This document shows, in pieces, positions 1 to 9,802 of a stretch of 64,000 bases of DNA (position 1 is the first letter of the stretch; each line of letters begins with the position of its first letter). Made by a program: the position numbers and the translations under genes. The notes below the pieces were generated by a model. The model saw nothing but the letters and a program-made list of their open reading frames with translations, did not search any database and was not told where the DNA came from. The stretch comes from JANTGF01 sp963750735 (lineage in GTDB: Bacteria > Bacteroidota > Bacteroidia > Bacteroidales > VadinHA17): contig CAVVRY010000011.1 of the NCBI GenBank assembly GCA_963750735.1, positions 124,001 through 188,000 on the forward strand, read 5' to 3'.

Positions 1-519
1 TACAGGTTTTTAAGGTTGAGCTTATATTCTTTGGTTGTGCATTTTCTACTTGCACTGATTATTTATATCCCATTCGCCATCATTGTTTCTGCAGGATTTA
101 ATCACAGCTTTACTGAGGAAACAATCTTTTATATTTTTCTGGCCTTTGCAGGTATTCATCTATTGCTGGGTGTTTACTTTGTTGTAATTACTGATTATGC
201 AAGGTTTATATTGGTTACCAGAGATTCAAGGAAGGCGCTAAAATCGCTTTGGCTATCTGCGAAATTTGTTTCAAACAAATTCCTTGGAACCTATTTCTTG
301 TTCATTTTATTAATGATAATCCCATTTCTTTTCTTTTATCTGTACTTTTTCATCACTGACCGTGTAGAATTTACGACAGGAATAATGATCTTAGCCCTTT
401 TCATTATTCAGCAGATATTTATATGGATAAGAAGTGCATTCAGGATATGGACATTTTCCAGCCAGTTAAATTATTTTGTAATGTATAATCCTGAGCCTGG
501 TAGCAAAAAAAGTGATTAG
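1..519 (+). CDS. Multi-pass membrane protein, C-terminal part
   Basis: The reading frame is open from the first base of the window, so the true start lies upstream; a TTG at 16 is only an internal codon. The visible 172 residues form about four hydrophobic membrane segments (near residues 8-30, 42-64, 98-120 and 125-147) joined by a positively charged loop (TRDSRKALKSLW). The C-terminus is short and polar (PEPGSKKSD). No catalytic motif is visible and I do not recognise the family. The layout resembles integral inner-membrane proteins of unknown function that are common in Bacteroidota. No hairpin terminator is evident in the 230 bases that follow. Confidence 0.7.
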   Translation, partial: YRFLRLSLYSLVVHFLLALIIYIPFAIIVSAGFNHSFTEETIFYIFLAFAGIHLLLGVYFVVITDYARFILVTRDSRKALKSLWLSAKFVSNKFLGTYFLFILLMIIPFLFFYLYFFITDRVEFTTGIMILALFIIQQIFIWIRSAFRIWTFSSQLNYFVMYNPEPGSKKSD

Positions 520-698
520 ACATCTTTTGCTATTTAATGCATAATTTTATTTTATCCCTGGTTAATTTCTCCCTCTAAATTTTGAGGATAAAGTTTATGT
601 TCAGAAATGAACAGTGTTTGTTCGATTTCAGACAGAAAAGAGTAATTAAATAATCTTTTCAACTCCTATATATTTCATTTTATGCATGTTACAAAACC

Positions 699-714
699 AG
701 GCATAATTATTGGA
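699..714 (+). promoter_or_regulatory. Putative sigma-54 (-24/-12) promoter of the first ABC permease
   Basis: AGGCAT-N5-TTGGA matches the sigma-54 layout TGGCAC-N5-TTGCA, with the two GG doublets exactly 12 bp apart (700-701 and 712-713). Predicted transcription starts near 725, giving a leader of about 25 bases before the ATG at 750. The paralogous permease at 16955 has a better element of the same spacing. An imperfect palindrome CCTC-N8-GAGG at about 571-586 could be an activator site, but this is weak. Confidence 0.5.
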
Positions 715-749
715 TTGATATGTTATTTGTCCAATAAAACTTGCCTGAT

Positions 750-3179
750 ATGTTTTTTAATCATTTGAAGATTGCCTTTCGCAATCTGTTTGTAAATAAA
801 GTTTATTCTTTTATAAACCTTGCAGGACTTGCTATTGGCATTGCCAGCAGTGTTTTTATTGCACTTTTTGTTATTCATGAATTTAGCTACGATACATTCC
901 ACGAAAAAGCAGATAGAATTTATAGGATAGGTGTGAATGGTCAAATGATGGGTAGTGAAATCAACCAGGCAGTTACTGCTGCACCAATGGGAGCAGCGGT
1001 TTTACAGGATTACCCGGAAGTAGAAAACATGGTAAGAATAAGGGAATTCGGAGATTGGCTTGTTCGTTATGAAGACAAGAAATTTCATGAAGAAGATTTT
1101 CTATTTGCTGATTCTACCTTTTTCGAAGTATTTGATTTTAAGCTTTTAAGAGGTGATCCACATACAGTTCTGGATGAACCAAAATCAGTTGTTCTTACCG
1201 AATCGATTGCTCACAAATATTTTGGCAACGAAGATCCCATTGGCAAAATGCTTCATTTAGAAACGGATACTACCTATTTTAGAGTTACAGGGATAATGGA
1301 GGATGTTCCAACATTCAGTCATTTCACTTTTAATATGGTAGGCTCAGTGCATACTTATGAAGCTTCCAGAAACAACTTTTGGGTAAGCCATAATTTCTAC
1401 ACTTATATTTTATTGAAGGAAGGAATTAATTGGAAAGACCTTGAGAAAAAGCTGAATGGCCTTATTGAAAAGTATGTTGGCCCGCAGATTGAAGAAGTAC
1501 TTGGAATCCAAATGGATCAATTCTATGAAAGTGGAAACACCTTTGGTTACTTCCTGCAACCTATTAAAAGTATTCATCTTGAATCAGATCTGCAGTATGA
1601 GTTTGAACCTACAGGAAATAAAACCCTGGTTTATATCTTCATTATTATAGCCATATTAATTCTGGTAGTTGCCAGTATAAACTTCATGAATTTATCTACG
1701 GCAAGATCTGCCGGACGGTCGAAAGAAGTTGGTATAAAAAAAGTATCGGGATCTACCCATAGAAACTTAGTTTTTCAGTTTCTTTTCGAGTCGGTTATTA
1801 CAAGCCTTATTGCACTGATTATTGCAATAGGCCTGGTAGAGCTATTGCTCCCCTCTTTCAATAATTTGATTCAATTATCACTTAGCTTAAAATTTTTTCA
1901 GACCTGGTGGCTGATTCCATTTTTACTTATATTTGGAATACTTGTTGGAGTATTTGCCGGTATCTACCCTGCATTTGTTCTGGCCTCATTTAAACCTACT
2001 GCAGTATTGAAAGGCTCACTCTCTACGGGGGTAAAAGGCAGCTCTTTACGTAGAATTTTGGTTGTAGGACAATTCGCTGTATCTATTTCAATTCTGCTTG
2101 GAACTTTTGTGACAAATCAACAGGTTAGATATATCCTTAATAAAGATATTGGTTTTGATAAAGAGAATATTTTGGTAATCAGGCGTTCGGACGCCTTGGA
2201 GGACCAGATCGATGCTTTTAAAGAGGTTCTTATGCAAAACCCTGCTATAAAAAGTGTCACCAATGCCAGTTCTATACCCGGAAGAAACTTTTCGAACAAT
2301 GCTATCTTCAAGGAGGGTGAATCAACTGCCAATACATATCTCGTATGGCAAAGCTGGGTAAATTATAAATTTGCTGAAACTTTTTCTTTGAAAATAATCG
2401 AGGGCCGCTTTTTTTCAAAAGAAATGGCTTCTGATTCTTCTGCTATGGTATTAAATGAAAGTGCTGTTAAATCCCTTGGGCTTGAAGAACCTATTGGAAA
2501 GAGACTAATGCAACCTGCAGGACAGGGCACCAATGAGTACAAAACAATAATCGGTGTAGTGAAGGATTTTAATTTCCAATCATTACATAATAAGATTGAA
2601 CCAATGGGATTGAACCTTATTCCAGGAAATTGGGAAGGGTATATCCCGGTAAAAATGGAAAGTTCACCTAATTCTGAAGTACTCGGTTTTTTGAAAAGAA
2701 CCTGGGAAGAATTCAACAAAGACTATCCTTTTGACTATTTCTGGATGGAAGATGATTTCACGAAGCAATACGAAACAGAAATAAGAACCAGTAAAATCCT
2801 TACAATTTTCTCATTGCTGTCATTGTTTGTTGCTTCTCTGGGACTATTCGGTTTAATCTCGTTTACGGCTGAAAAGCGTACCAAAGAAATAGGAATACGT
2901 AAAAGCCTTGGCGCTACTATTACCAGTGTTTTGGTTCTATTATCAAAAGAAACTGTATATCTTGTTGGAATAGCAGCATTGTTTTCTATTCCGTTCTATT
3001 TTATTATTGAAAAATGGCTGCAAAATTTCGCTTTCCATTTTGCCTTTAACATTGGGGTATTTGCTCTGTGGTTTTCAATTACAGTACTTATTATACTTGT
3101 TAGTGCTCTTGTAACTGTAAGTTTTGTTACAATTGGGGCTGCTCAACGAAATCCGGCTGAAGCATTGCGGCACGAATAA
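750..3179 (+). CDS. FtsX/MacB-like ABC transporter permease
   Basis: A protein of about 809 residues with the double-FtsX architecture typical of Bacteroidota. It has an N-terminal membrane helix (FINLAGLAIGIASSVFIAL), a large MacB-type periplasmic domain (about residues 45-285), a group of membrane helices (285-450), a second periplasmic domain, and a C-terminal FtsX block with the conserved TKEIGIRKSLGA motif near residue 715. The family works with a separate ATPase in mechanotransmission or export of substrates across the envelope; none is encoded next door. I prefer the ATG at 750 over an in-frame TTG at 741 because MFFNHLKIAFRN resembles the family N-terminus. A sigma-54-like element lies just upstream. 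The frame is intact, unlike the paralogue at 16955. Confidence 0.9.
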   Translation: MFFNHLKIAFRNLFVNKVYSFINLAGLAIGIASSVFIALFVIHEFSYDTFHEKADRIYRIGVNGQMMGSEINQAVTAAPMGAAVLQDYPEVENMVRIREFGDWLVRYEDKKFHEEDFLFADSTFFEVFDFKLLRGDPHTVLDEPKSVVLTESIAHKYFGNEDPIGKMLHLETDTTYFRVTGIMEDVPTFSHFTFNMVGSVHTYEASRNNFWVSHNFYTYILLKEGINWKDLEKKLNGLIEKYVGPQIEEVLGIQMDQFYESGNTFGYFLQPIKSIHLESDLQYEFEPTGNKTLVYIFIIIAILILVVASINFMNLSTARSAGRSKEVGIKKVSGSTHRNLVFQFLFESVITSLIALIIAIGLVELLLPSFNNLIQLSLSLKFFQTWWLIPFLLIFGILVGVFAGIYPAFVLASFKPTAVLKGSLSTGVKGSSLRRILVVGQFAVSISILLGTFVTNQQVRYILNKDIGFDKENILVIRRSDALEDQIDAFKEVLMQNPAIKSVTNASSIPGRNFSNNAIFKEGESTANTYLVWQSWVNYKFAETFSLKIIEGRFFSKEMASDSSAMVLNESAVKSLGLEEPIGKRLMQPAGQGTNEYKTIIGVVKDFNFQSLHNKIEPMGLNLIPGNWEGYIPVKMESSPNSEVLGFLKRTWEEFNKDYPFDYFWMEDDFTKQYETEIRTSKILTIFSLLSLFVASLGLFGLISFTAEKRTKEIGIRKSLGATITSVLVLLSKETVYLVGIAALFSIPFYFIIEKWLQNFAFHFAFNIGVFALWFSITVLIILVSALVTVSFVTIGAAQRNPAEALRHE

Positions 3180-3208
3180 TTGTTGCAATTCAAAAGTTTT
3201 AACATAAA

Positions 3209-3238
3209 AAAAGTGCAAATCCTTGGAATTGCACTTTT
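3209..3238. terminator. Bidirectional intrinsic terminator
   Basis: A perfect 10-bp stem, AAAAGTGCAA / TTGCACTTTT, with a 10-base loop lies between the convergent ABC permease and the secreted-protein gene. A/T runs flank both sides, so it can serve both transcripts. Confidence 0.8.
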
Positions 3239-3260
3239 CTTTTGATTAATAACATACAAT

Positions 3261-5648
3261 CTACCTTCTTCTTCCACCTGAAGCACCTGACCGTGTTGCA
3301 GGTCGGCTAGGCGTTGTTCTCTGACGAGGTTGTGATTGATAATTTTGTGTTTTTTGTGTACCTCTCTGCCTGGATTGATATGATTTATCTAAATTGTTGT
3401 AAGTATTATTTGAGGAAGGCCTTGTCGAAGAGCCGGAATTAGCTGGTCTCTGATTTGTTGAAGGCCTTGTTGTTGTTCCTGCATTGGGTGGCCTCTGATT
3501 TGTAGAAGGTTTTGTTGTTGTAGATGGCCTTGTTCTGTTATTATTGTTGCTTGGTATTTCCCGTGTCGAGGGAGCGGTTGGAACCTCACGAGTTGAAGGT
3601 GTGGTAGGTCTTGTTCTATCGGAACTACCCTGTCCACTGTCTTTCCACGCGCCATTTTCCCGTGTCTGCCAGCCATTATCAGTTTTTCTGTGTATGTTCC
3701 CATTTTTGTCTGTAAAAACCTCATTGGTACTTGGTACTCTAGTTGATGGACGAACCTGCTTTTTATTATTAACAGCAACCCTGTTAGATGGGCTGTTATC
3801 TCTTCGTCTGGTATCGGTCTGGCTCACTCCTGCCGGTCTACTGCTATAGAGATTACGGTTGTTATAATGCGAAGCATTATTCCGGTTTCCAGCATAATAG
3901 CCTGCGGCATATCCCCGATTATAACCATGATGGTAGCCATGTCGGTATCCGTGACGATACCCATAATGATATCCTCCAGGTCCCCACATCCCTCCATAAT
4001 AAGGTCTGCCAATGCGGACACTCATCCATCCAAAATTAATTCCGTATGAAAATCCCCAACCGGTGTAAGGGCTATAATGAACCCCAAACCCATAAGTTAC
4101 TGGCCTCGGATAATAATAACGGTGGTACCAGGGCCTGTAGTAGTATCCTGTACCGTATACCACACAACCATAATGTATATATGAACCCATATAACCTGGT
4201 GTATATCCTACGTACACTACATCGGGGGTGTAATCATATACGTAAACATACTTTACATTGTAAACAGGCGATTCAGGCGGAATATCCTGAACATCATCGG
4301 GTATTTCAACACTTACGATCCACGGTCCATTTGAGCTGTTGGACTCAAACCATATACCATCATCAACACAATAATATTTGTTTTGAATTTTCAATACTGA
4401 TTTACTGGTATTCTCAGCGTAAGACATTTCAGTACCATCTATATTTGAAAATTTAGCATCACCATCATATTCCACCTCAACAGTTGCTGTTTTTCTGTCA
4501 ACAGTAGCAGTTTGAGGAATAGTATTTTCCAACAACGCATCCTTGGCTTCCTGAGTTCCTGCAACATTTGCAAGCACATTTCCTATATCTGAATCAGTGG
4601 GGATATTAGAAAACTCCTTAGGCAGATTATTCTGCGCCACATAATTCCAGTTATTGCTCGTCATACTTTTAGATGTATACCAGCGGCCTGACACAAGGAT
4701 ATAATAACTCTGTGAGGAAATATCCATTAGGATATCATTTTCCGAATTGGTCATATAAAGTAGTTGAGTTCCTTCAATCGGGCCAAATTCAGGCTCTCCA
4801 TCCGATTGAACGAGCTCAGCAGGTGTGGTACGGATAAAAATAGTAGCCTCAATGGTTTCTTCTGCTTTGTATTCCTTCAGATCTTCAGAACTCATCGATT
4901 TTTCCTTTTCTTTTTCAGATTCTTTTATGATCTGATCTAATTCATCCGGCACTCTATTTGTCGGTTTCCAGGTACCTGAGAGCTTTTGGGTTGTATACCA
5001 TTTTCTATCACCATATAGATAATAATTCTTCTTTTGAGTATCGGTAGCTATAAAAAAAGGTGAGTTTATAATATACTGGTACTTAGAAAGGCCTTCTATC
5101 TCATTGTAAATTGGGTCTCCATCAATCAATACTAATATTGAATTGGTGGTTGAAAAAATTATCTCGGGTGCTTCATTTTTTAGTGCAGTTGTCTCAACTA
5201 TTCCAACTTCTCCTTGCTCCATTGAAGCAAGAAGCCTGTCAAGTGAAATTTCAATTGACCATTTTGGCATTTCCGTTTCCAGGATTTCTACTAATTTTTC
5301 CTTATCCTCATCGCTGACTTCGGGAAATTTGATATCTGTAACTGTAAGCTCCTGTAGTGTAACCATACGAGTATTCTTATCTGTTGAAACACGGTTCTTA
5401 AACCAGGCTGCACCAAATACAGGGCCCTCTGATTTTTTAACTGTTACAGCAATGGCTGCCCGGCTTTCCAATATATCTCCATTAAAGCTTTCAACCTGGG
5501 GTTGATAAATGACAATTTTCGCATTTTTAGTTTTTATTTCTCTTGGCCAATCAGCCTTATTATCAGCTGCATAAATGTTGCTAAAAAATATAAAATATAT
5601 CAGCCATATGCTGCCAATTTGTATTATGTTATTACTTCTCATAACCAT
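3261..5648 (-). CDS. Large secreted protein with Gly/Tyr/His-rich and basic low-complexity tail
   Basis: 795 residues beginning with a hydrophobic signal sequence ending near FFSNIYA. The mature part starts with a DWPREI motif followed by IVIYQPQ and a conserved-looking region (about 30-180) that I have seen in uncharacterised secreted proteins, some labelled carbohydrate-binding on thin grounds. The middle (180-460) contains repeats of the type YxxG-x-WY (DRKWYTT, SGRWYTS, DGIWFES), suggesting three or four copies of a small domain. Residues 470-590 are Tyr/Gly/His-rich (GYRHGYRHGYHHGY), and 600-795 are rich in Arg, Thr, Pro, Asn and Ser with PSTNQRP-type repeats. The end is SGGRRR. Function unknown; a cell-surface or adhesive role is only a guess. 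Confidence 0.75.
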   Translation of the reverse strand: MVMRSNNIIQIGSIWLIYFIFFSNIYAADNKADWPREIKTKNAKIVIYQPQVESFNGDILESRAAIAVTVKKSEGPVFGAAWFKNRVSTDKNTRMVTLQELTVTDIKFPEVSDEDKEKLVEILETEMPKWSIEISLDRLLASMEQGEVGIVETTALKNEAPEIIFSTTNSILVLIDGDPIYNEIEGLSKYQYIINSPFFIATDTQKKNYYLYGDRKWYTTQKLSGTWKPTNRVPDELDQIIKESEKEKEKSMSSEDLKEYKAEETIEATIFIRTTPAELVQSDGEPEFGPIEGTQLLYMTNSENDILMDISSQSYYILVSGRWYTSKSMTSNNWNYVAQNNLPKEFSNIPTDSDIGNVLANVAGTQEAKDALLENTIPQTATVDRKTATVEVEYDGDAKFSNIDGTEMSYAENTSKSVLKIQNKYYCVDDGIWFESNSSNGPWIVSVEIPDDVQDIPPESPVYNVKYVYVYDYTPDVVYVGYTPGYMGSYIHYGCVVYGTGYYYRPWYHRYYYPRPVTYGFGVHYSPYTGWGFSYGINFGWMSVRIGRPYYGGMWGPGGYHYGYRHGYRHGYHHGYNRGYAAGYYAGNRNNASHYNNRNLYSSRPAGVSQTDTRRRDNSPSNRVAVNNKKQVRPSTRVPSTNEVFTDKNGNIHRKTDNGWQTRENGAWKDSGQGSSDRTRPTTPSTREVPTAPSTREIPSNNNNRTRPSTTTKPSTNQRPPNAGTTTRPSTNQRPANSGSSTRPSSNNTYNNLDKSYQSRQRGTQKTQNYQSQPRQRTTPSRPATRSGASGGRRR

Positions 5649-5812
5649 TTAGTATTGCTGAAATTTAATAAGTGCAAGTTAATAAAAAAAACTCCTGGTT
5701 TCCATTTTAAATGAGTTTTTGGAATGCTGAATAGAATTGGATAAATTGAAGCAACCCTATCAGATTTAATTAATTAATTTCTTATTTTTAGGTTTTAAAC
5801 AAAACACTTACC

Positions 5813-6418
5813 ATGAGTAGACTCGATGATTTAAAATCTGAACTTAATACCCAGCTAAAACAATTTGAAAAGAAATTAATTTCATTAGAAGGACAACTTG
5901 ATCAAAGCAAGGATGAGGCAATTGAAAAACTGGAAATTCTAAAACAGGTTTTACATGAAAAAGCTGAGACTGCAAAAGCCAGGTTAAAAAACCTAATGGA
6001 TATTGATGAAGATGAGAAAAAGGCTTTAAAAGCAAAGATCGATATCCTTCAGCTTCAATTAAAACTTGGAAAGGCCGAGGCAATTGAAACTCTAATTGAT
6101 CAGAAAAAAAAGATCAACATTGCAACCCAGGAATTAAAACTGGATGTAAACAAGAGAATTAAGGGTGTAAGTGAAGACTTACAGGATGCAATCGATGACC
6201 TTGATGCCGAATTTGAAAGTGTTGAAGTAAAATTTTCAAAAGGAAAGGAATTGGCAAAGGATATATACTCCGAAGAAAATGAAAAACTTAAAGAATCATT
6301 TCTGGGAATGAAAGAGGAATTATTTGAATTACGAAAGGAAACTACCGAAAAATCAAAAGATGTTTTTGACGCCCTTAAAAAAGAATTTACCAGATTGAAG
6401 AAATCAATTATTGATTGA
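5813..6418 (+). CDS. Coiled-coil protein of unknown function
   Basis: 201 residues made almost entirely of Lys/Glu/Leu heptads, predicted as one long coiled coil with no signal peptide, membrane helix, cysteine or tryptophan. The ATG at 5813 opens the frame (MSRLDDLKSELN). Its stop lies 20 bases before the likely ATG of the outer-membrane protein, so the two probably form one transcript. General resemblance to apolipoprotein-like or stress-related coiled-coil proteins gives no specific function. Cytoplasmic location is inferred. Confidence 0.75.
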   Translation: MSRLDDLKSELNTQLKQFEKKLISLEGQLDQSKDEAIEKLEILKQVLHEKAETAKARLKNLMDIDEDEKKALKAKIDILQLQLKLGKAEAIETLIDQKKKINIATQELKLDVNKRIKGVSEDLQDAIDDLDAEFESVEVKFSKGKELAKDIYSEENEKLKESFLGMKEELFELRKETTEKSKDVFDALKKEFTRLKKSIID

Positions 6419-6438
6419 GAGAATTAAATTCACCTAAA

Positions 6439-8058
6439 ATGAATCATACAAAATCCAGAGATTTTTTTATTTGGTGTCTTAATTTCAGCATAACTTTTAA
6501 CTTCCTCTATAGAGTCCATTCTATTAAATATAAAATTGCCATATTTTTGATATTACAGATGGCTATTTTCCTGATGGAGGTAAGTGCTCAATCAACAAGA
6601 TACTGGTCTACCCATTTAAATGAAGAATCCTCCTTGCTTGCCGGTGCCGTTGTAGGAGGAGGTGCTGGAGTTGGAGCCATCTACTTCAATCCTGGGCAAA
6701 TTTCAGCAAATACGAAATCAAATCTTTCTATTAATGCAAGTCTGTTTAGTTTGCAATTTAATAAAATAGAGAATGCATTAGGAGATAATATCAACCTTAA
6801 ACACACCCGTTTTTATGCTGAACCCCGTTTCTTTTCATACATATTTAAATCAAACAATATAGAGGGTTTGACATACCAGTTGATTGCCATAGGAAAACAA
6901 AACTTTCTTGTAAGTCTCAATAGTTCATATGACACCCAAATTGATATTTTAAATCAACTCCCTGGTAATGAAAGATATTATGGGAGCTATAATTATCGAA
7001 ATCACTACATGGAATATTGGCTGGGAGCAGGAGCTTCGTATAAAACAAAAAGTGGCATTTCTATTGGAGTAAGTATGTTTGGCATTGTTAAATCTTTGTA
7101 CTATAACAAAACTCTAACTATTGATGCTCACCCTTTAACTGACTCTGTTAGTATTGGAGGTATTGGAGGTATTACAATACCATTTTATGTGGCTACCACA
7201 AGTAATAATAGTTATATAAGGTTCGATGATTATAGATTGATGTGGAAAATTGGAGCTGACTACACATTAGGCCGGGTAAAATTAGGATTAAATGTGACGA
7301 CACCATCTATTCATATTTTTTCAGGAGGCAAGGCAGTATCAGGACGAGATAATACGAGCAATATAATGAATCCAGATGGACTGGGGTTTCTGCCAGACAA
7401 TTATATGTCTGATGAACAGGTAAAAAAAGAGATAAAGGTTAATTACAAAGATCCTTTTTCAATTGCTCTGGGGGCAGAATATATTTTCCCGTCAAAAAAA
7501 CAGTTCCTATACATTACAGCAGAGTATTATTTTGGTATAAAACCATATAAGTTTGTGACTGCAAATGAAAATCCGAATTCTACTATTCCGTCCATTTATG
7601 ATGATTTAAATCCAAAAGATTGGTTGAGCTATGCTTCTGGTGCAAAACCCATATTAAATATTGCTCTTGGTTATAAGTGGGAACTAAATGAGGACCTACT
7701 TCTTTTATCTGGTTTTAAAACAGATTTCAGCTATTTAAATGATTATAATTTCGGAGATTATGAAGAATATAATAATCTTGCAGAATTCAATTTTAATGTG
7801 TATCATTTTAGTGGGGGATTACTATATAAATTCCTGGGAAACAAATTATTCACCGGGATTCAATATTCGTATGGAGAAAAGAAGAATATGACGCAACTGG
7901 TTAATATGTCTGATCCTGTCGAATATAATGAAATTGACCAAACAGCATTGCAAGGTGTGAGAGAGAATAATATGAAATATGTTTACAATGGTGTTAGCTT
8001 GTTTTTCGGTGTTACCTTCAATTTTGGAAATAAATCTAATGATGAAGAATCGGAATAA
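6439..8058 (+). CDS. Outer-membrane beta-barrel protein, FadL/OmpP1-like
   Basis: About 539 residues with a long N-terminus containing a hydrophobic signal stretch that ends at MEVSAQ. The mature protein begins with an aromatic STRYW and a glycine-rich segment leading into YFNPGQIS, which recalls the hatch region of FadL-type transporters. Alternating aromatic/polar beta-strands follow (GVSMFG, YTLGRVKLGLNV, GLLYKFLGN), and the last strand is GVSLFFGVTFNFG. The likely start is ATG 6439; a TTG at 6415 overlaps the upstream stop and is less likely. The role is probably uptake of a hydrophobic substrate, but the substrate is not visible. The gene ends two bases from the convergent gene at 8061, with no terminator between them. 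Confidence 0.75.
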   Translation: MNHTKSRDFFIWCLNFSITFNFLYRVHSIKYKIAIFLILQMAIFLMEVSAQSTRYWSTHLNEESSLLAGAVVGGGAGVGAIYFNPGQISANTKSNLSINASLFSLQFNKIENALGDNINLKHTRFYAEPRFFSYIFKSNNIEGLTYQLIAIGKQNFLVSLNSSYDTQIDILNQLPGNERYYGSYNYRNHYMEYWLGAGASYKTKSGISIGVSMFGIVKSLYYNKTLTIDAHPLTDSVSIGGIGGITIPFYVATTSNNSYIRFDDYRLMWKIGADYTLGRVKLGLNVTTPSIHIFSGGKAVSGRDNTSNIMNPDGLGFLPDNYMSDEQVKKEIKVNYKDPFSIALGAEYIFPSKKQFLYITAEYYFGIKPYKFVTANENPNSTIPSIYDDLNPKDWLSYASGAKPILNIALGYKWELNEDLLLLSGFKTDFSYLNDYNFGDYEEYNNLAEFNFNVYHFSGGLLYKFLGNKLFTGIQYSYGEKKNMTQLVNMSDPVEYNEIDQTALQGVRENNMKYVYNGVSLFFGVTFNFGNKSNDEESE

Positions 8059-8060
8059 CT

Positions 8061-8570
8061 TTAATTCCCAATATTGAAATCACTTATTTTAATTTCTTTC
8101 ATAATATTTGCAAGCTGATCGGGTTCAATCTCTCCAGACAAGTTGATACCCATAAATTCTTCTTTACTCGAAATAAGGCCCATCATTTCTTTTATTTTAC
8201 CTTCCTTTTCAAGTATTAAAATCTTAATCCGCTCTCCGCCATCGTTTACGGAGATTAACTCAGTAAAACCACTAAGCTCAAGTTTATCTTCAAATCCGGA
8301 TGCAAATCCTTTTATTTCCATTGAATCAGATTTTGCCATATCCACCAGGATTAACTTGATAGACTCCATTTTCCTGAAAGCTTCTTTCATATCCGCATCG
8401 TCCTTACTAATAAACACTCCAATCAAACCTGGTGGTATTTTTAAAGTAATTACGCCAGGATGTTCTTCATAAGCATTGATTACCATCTCACCTGCCTTAT
8501 CATTGGTACAGGCTGCTGTAAAGAGGGATATAATAAACAGTTTTATTAAAAAGGAGAAATTAAATTTCAT
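8061..8570 (-). CDS. DUF4252 lipoprotein
   Basis: 169 residues with a lipobox (LFTAAC, Cys at about 21), so predicted to be a periplasmic lipoprotein. The mature region shows the DUF4252 pattern: a short ITLKIPPGLIGVF strand, an EAFRKMESIKLILVD segment, then ELSGFTELISVNDGGERIKILI. DUF4252 has no established biochemical role; genes of this family are repeatedly found beside ECF sigma/anti-sigma pairs in Bacteroidota. It is the last gene of the sigma-factor cluster, 60 bases downstream of the related gene at 8631, and probably in its operon. Confidence 0.85.
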   Translation of the reverse strand: MKFNFSFLIKLFIISLFTAACTNDKAGEMVINAYEEHPGVITLKIPPGLIGVFISKDDADMKEAFRKMESIKLILVDMAKSDSMEIKGFASGFEDKLELSGFTELISVNDGGERIKILILEKEGKIKEMMGLISSKEEFMGINLSGEIEPDQLANIMKEIKISDFNIGN

Positions 8571-8630
8571 AATTATTTTTTGTTGTGTTTCAGTGCAACT
8601 AAAGTTCTAAATAATCATACTGCAAGATTA

Positions 8631-9158
8631 TTATTTTTCAATTTTCTCAAGATTTTCAAGCCCTTCTACATCCAGAGCTTTACCAATTTTTGCAATGTTT
8701 TTCATGTCAATTAGTCCCCTAATGCTAATCAAAACATTATCTCCGGCTTTTGCACCACCACCAACAAGTAAGAGTTCAACTACCCTTCCATTTTCTTCCC
8801 TTATCAGAAACTTTAAGTCTTGCCCAGAGTCTTTCACCACCATCAATTCCTCGTATTTATCTACGGGAAGATCTTTCATTACCTCCTTGTAAAAATTAAT
8901 GCTCTTTACTATCTCTGATTCATCGTCCACAGCCAGAATACGAATGCTTTTAAGGCCATTCATCATATCCTGTAATTCTTTGTCATCCGGATCTATTTCT
9001 GCAAAGAGACTGAACATTTTACTCGAGATATATACAGTGGTTATTCCATCCTGCTCTGAGTACTTATCAAAAAGCCTGTCAACAGGATCTTTTTGTGCCA
9101 TTGAATTCGCCGATAGAAGTATGGCAACAGTTATAATACTTACGATTTTCGTTTTCAT
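8631..9158 (-). CDS. DUF4252 secreted protein
   Basis: 175 residues with a Sec signal peptide (AILLSANSMAQ) and no lipobox. The body follows the DUF4252 plan: DRLFDKYSEQDGITTVYIS, a SIRILAVDDES strand, then the conserved DLPVDKYEELMVVKDSG block and a C-terminal IRGLIDMKNIAKI. It is clearly paralogous to the gene at 10426. It lies 27 bases downstream of the anti-sigma gene and is probably co-transcribed. The working idea is a periplasmic partner or output of the ECF system; this is inference from position. Confidence 0.85.
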   Translation of the reverse strand: MKTKIVSIITVAILLSANSMAQKDPVDRLFDKYSEQDGITTVYISSKMFSLFAEIDPDDKELQDMMNGLKSIRILAVDDESEIVKSINFYKEVMKDLPVDKYEELMVVKDSGQDLKFLIREENGRVVELLLVGGGAKAGDNVLISIRGLIDMKNIAKIGKALDVEGLENLEKIEK

Positions 9159-9185
9159 CTGTCCTATAATTTTAAATATAAATTG

Positions 9186-9798
9186 TTATTTTTTAATATA
9201 ATGTTCAATTATTTCACCAGGTTTGTTTAATAGATTAAGGTAACCAACTGGATATGCTTTTTCATATAAATTTGAAACTGATTGCACTTTATCCATCCCC
9301 TTAGTCATTTTCGATAGCTTGCCCAGTTCATCTGTTCCATTGTTAAAGGTATATAAACCTTCCTCCACAGGATCCAATCCTTTATTAATCTTTGTCGATA
9401 CATAAGATAGAATTTTCTTGGTCTCATTGTAAGCCAGCTGCGGATTGTCTATAGGTATCTTGCATAGAATTACTTTGAAGGAAGAAATAAGAGGCAATAA
9501 GCAGTATCAGACTTGCTGCAATACCTGAAATCCAATACAAGCTTTGCGGAATTGCTCTTTTTTCCGTTTTTGCAATTTCAGTTTCCTCAACAACACCAAG
9601 AATATCCTTCTCAAAATCAACATGAATAGTCTCCCTGGTTTTTTCAGCTGCCAGGCCAAGGAACAAATCCCTGTCAGCTTGAAGATGCTCAGGCACCTCT
9701 GACTCTGAGAAATACCTATGTAAGACACTCTCTTCTTCCAAAGAAGTTTGTCCCTCGAAGTACTTCGCCAGCAAAATTTCTATTTCGGGAATATTCAT
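9186..9798 (-). CDS. Anti-sigma factor-like membrane protein, frameshifted
   Basis: The N-terminal part (MNIPEIEILLAKYFEGQTS) is a cytoplasmic domain typical of anti-sigma factors, followed by one membrane helix (WISGIAASLILLIASYFF). The frame then breaks near residue 110 and resumes one base over as IDNPQLAYNETKKILSYVS, a common C-terminal region of these proteins. Dropping one base near 9450 restores a continuous protein of about 203 residues reading through MQDTYDNPQLAYNET. Four bases separate it from the upstream sigma factor. It should hold the sigma factor at the membrane. Whether the indel is real or a sequencing error cannot be told from here. Confidence 0.75.
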
Positions 9799-9802
9799 AC
9801 TT

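Noticed and set aside
3544..5505. Plus-strand frames opposite the large secreted protein
   Set aside because: They arise from low-complexity codons of the minus-strand gene and have no domain, start context or sensible composition.
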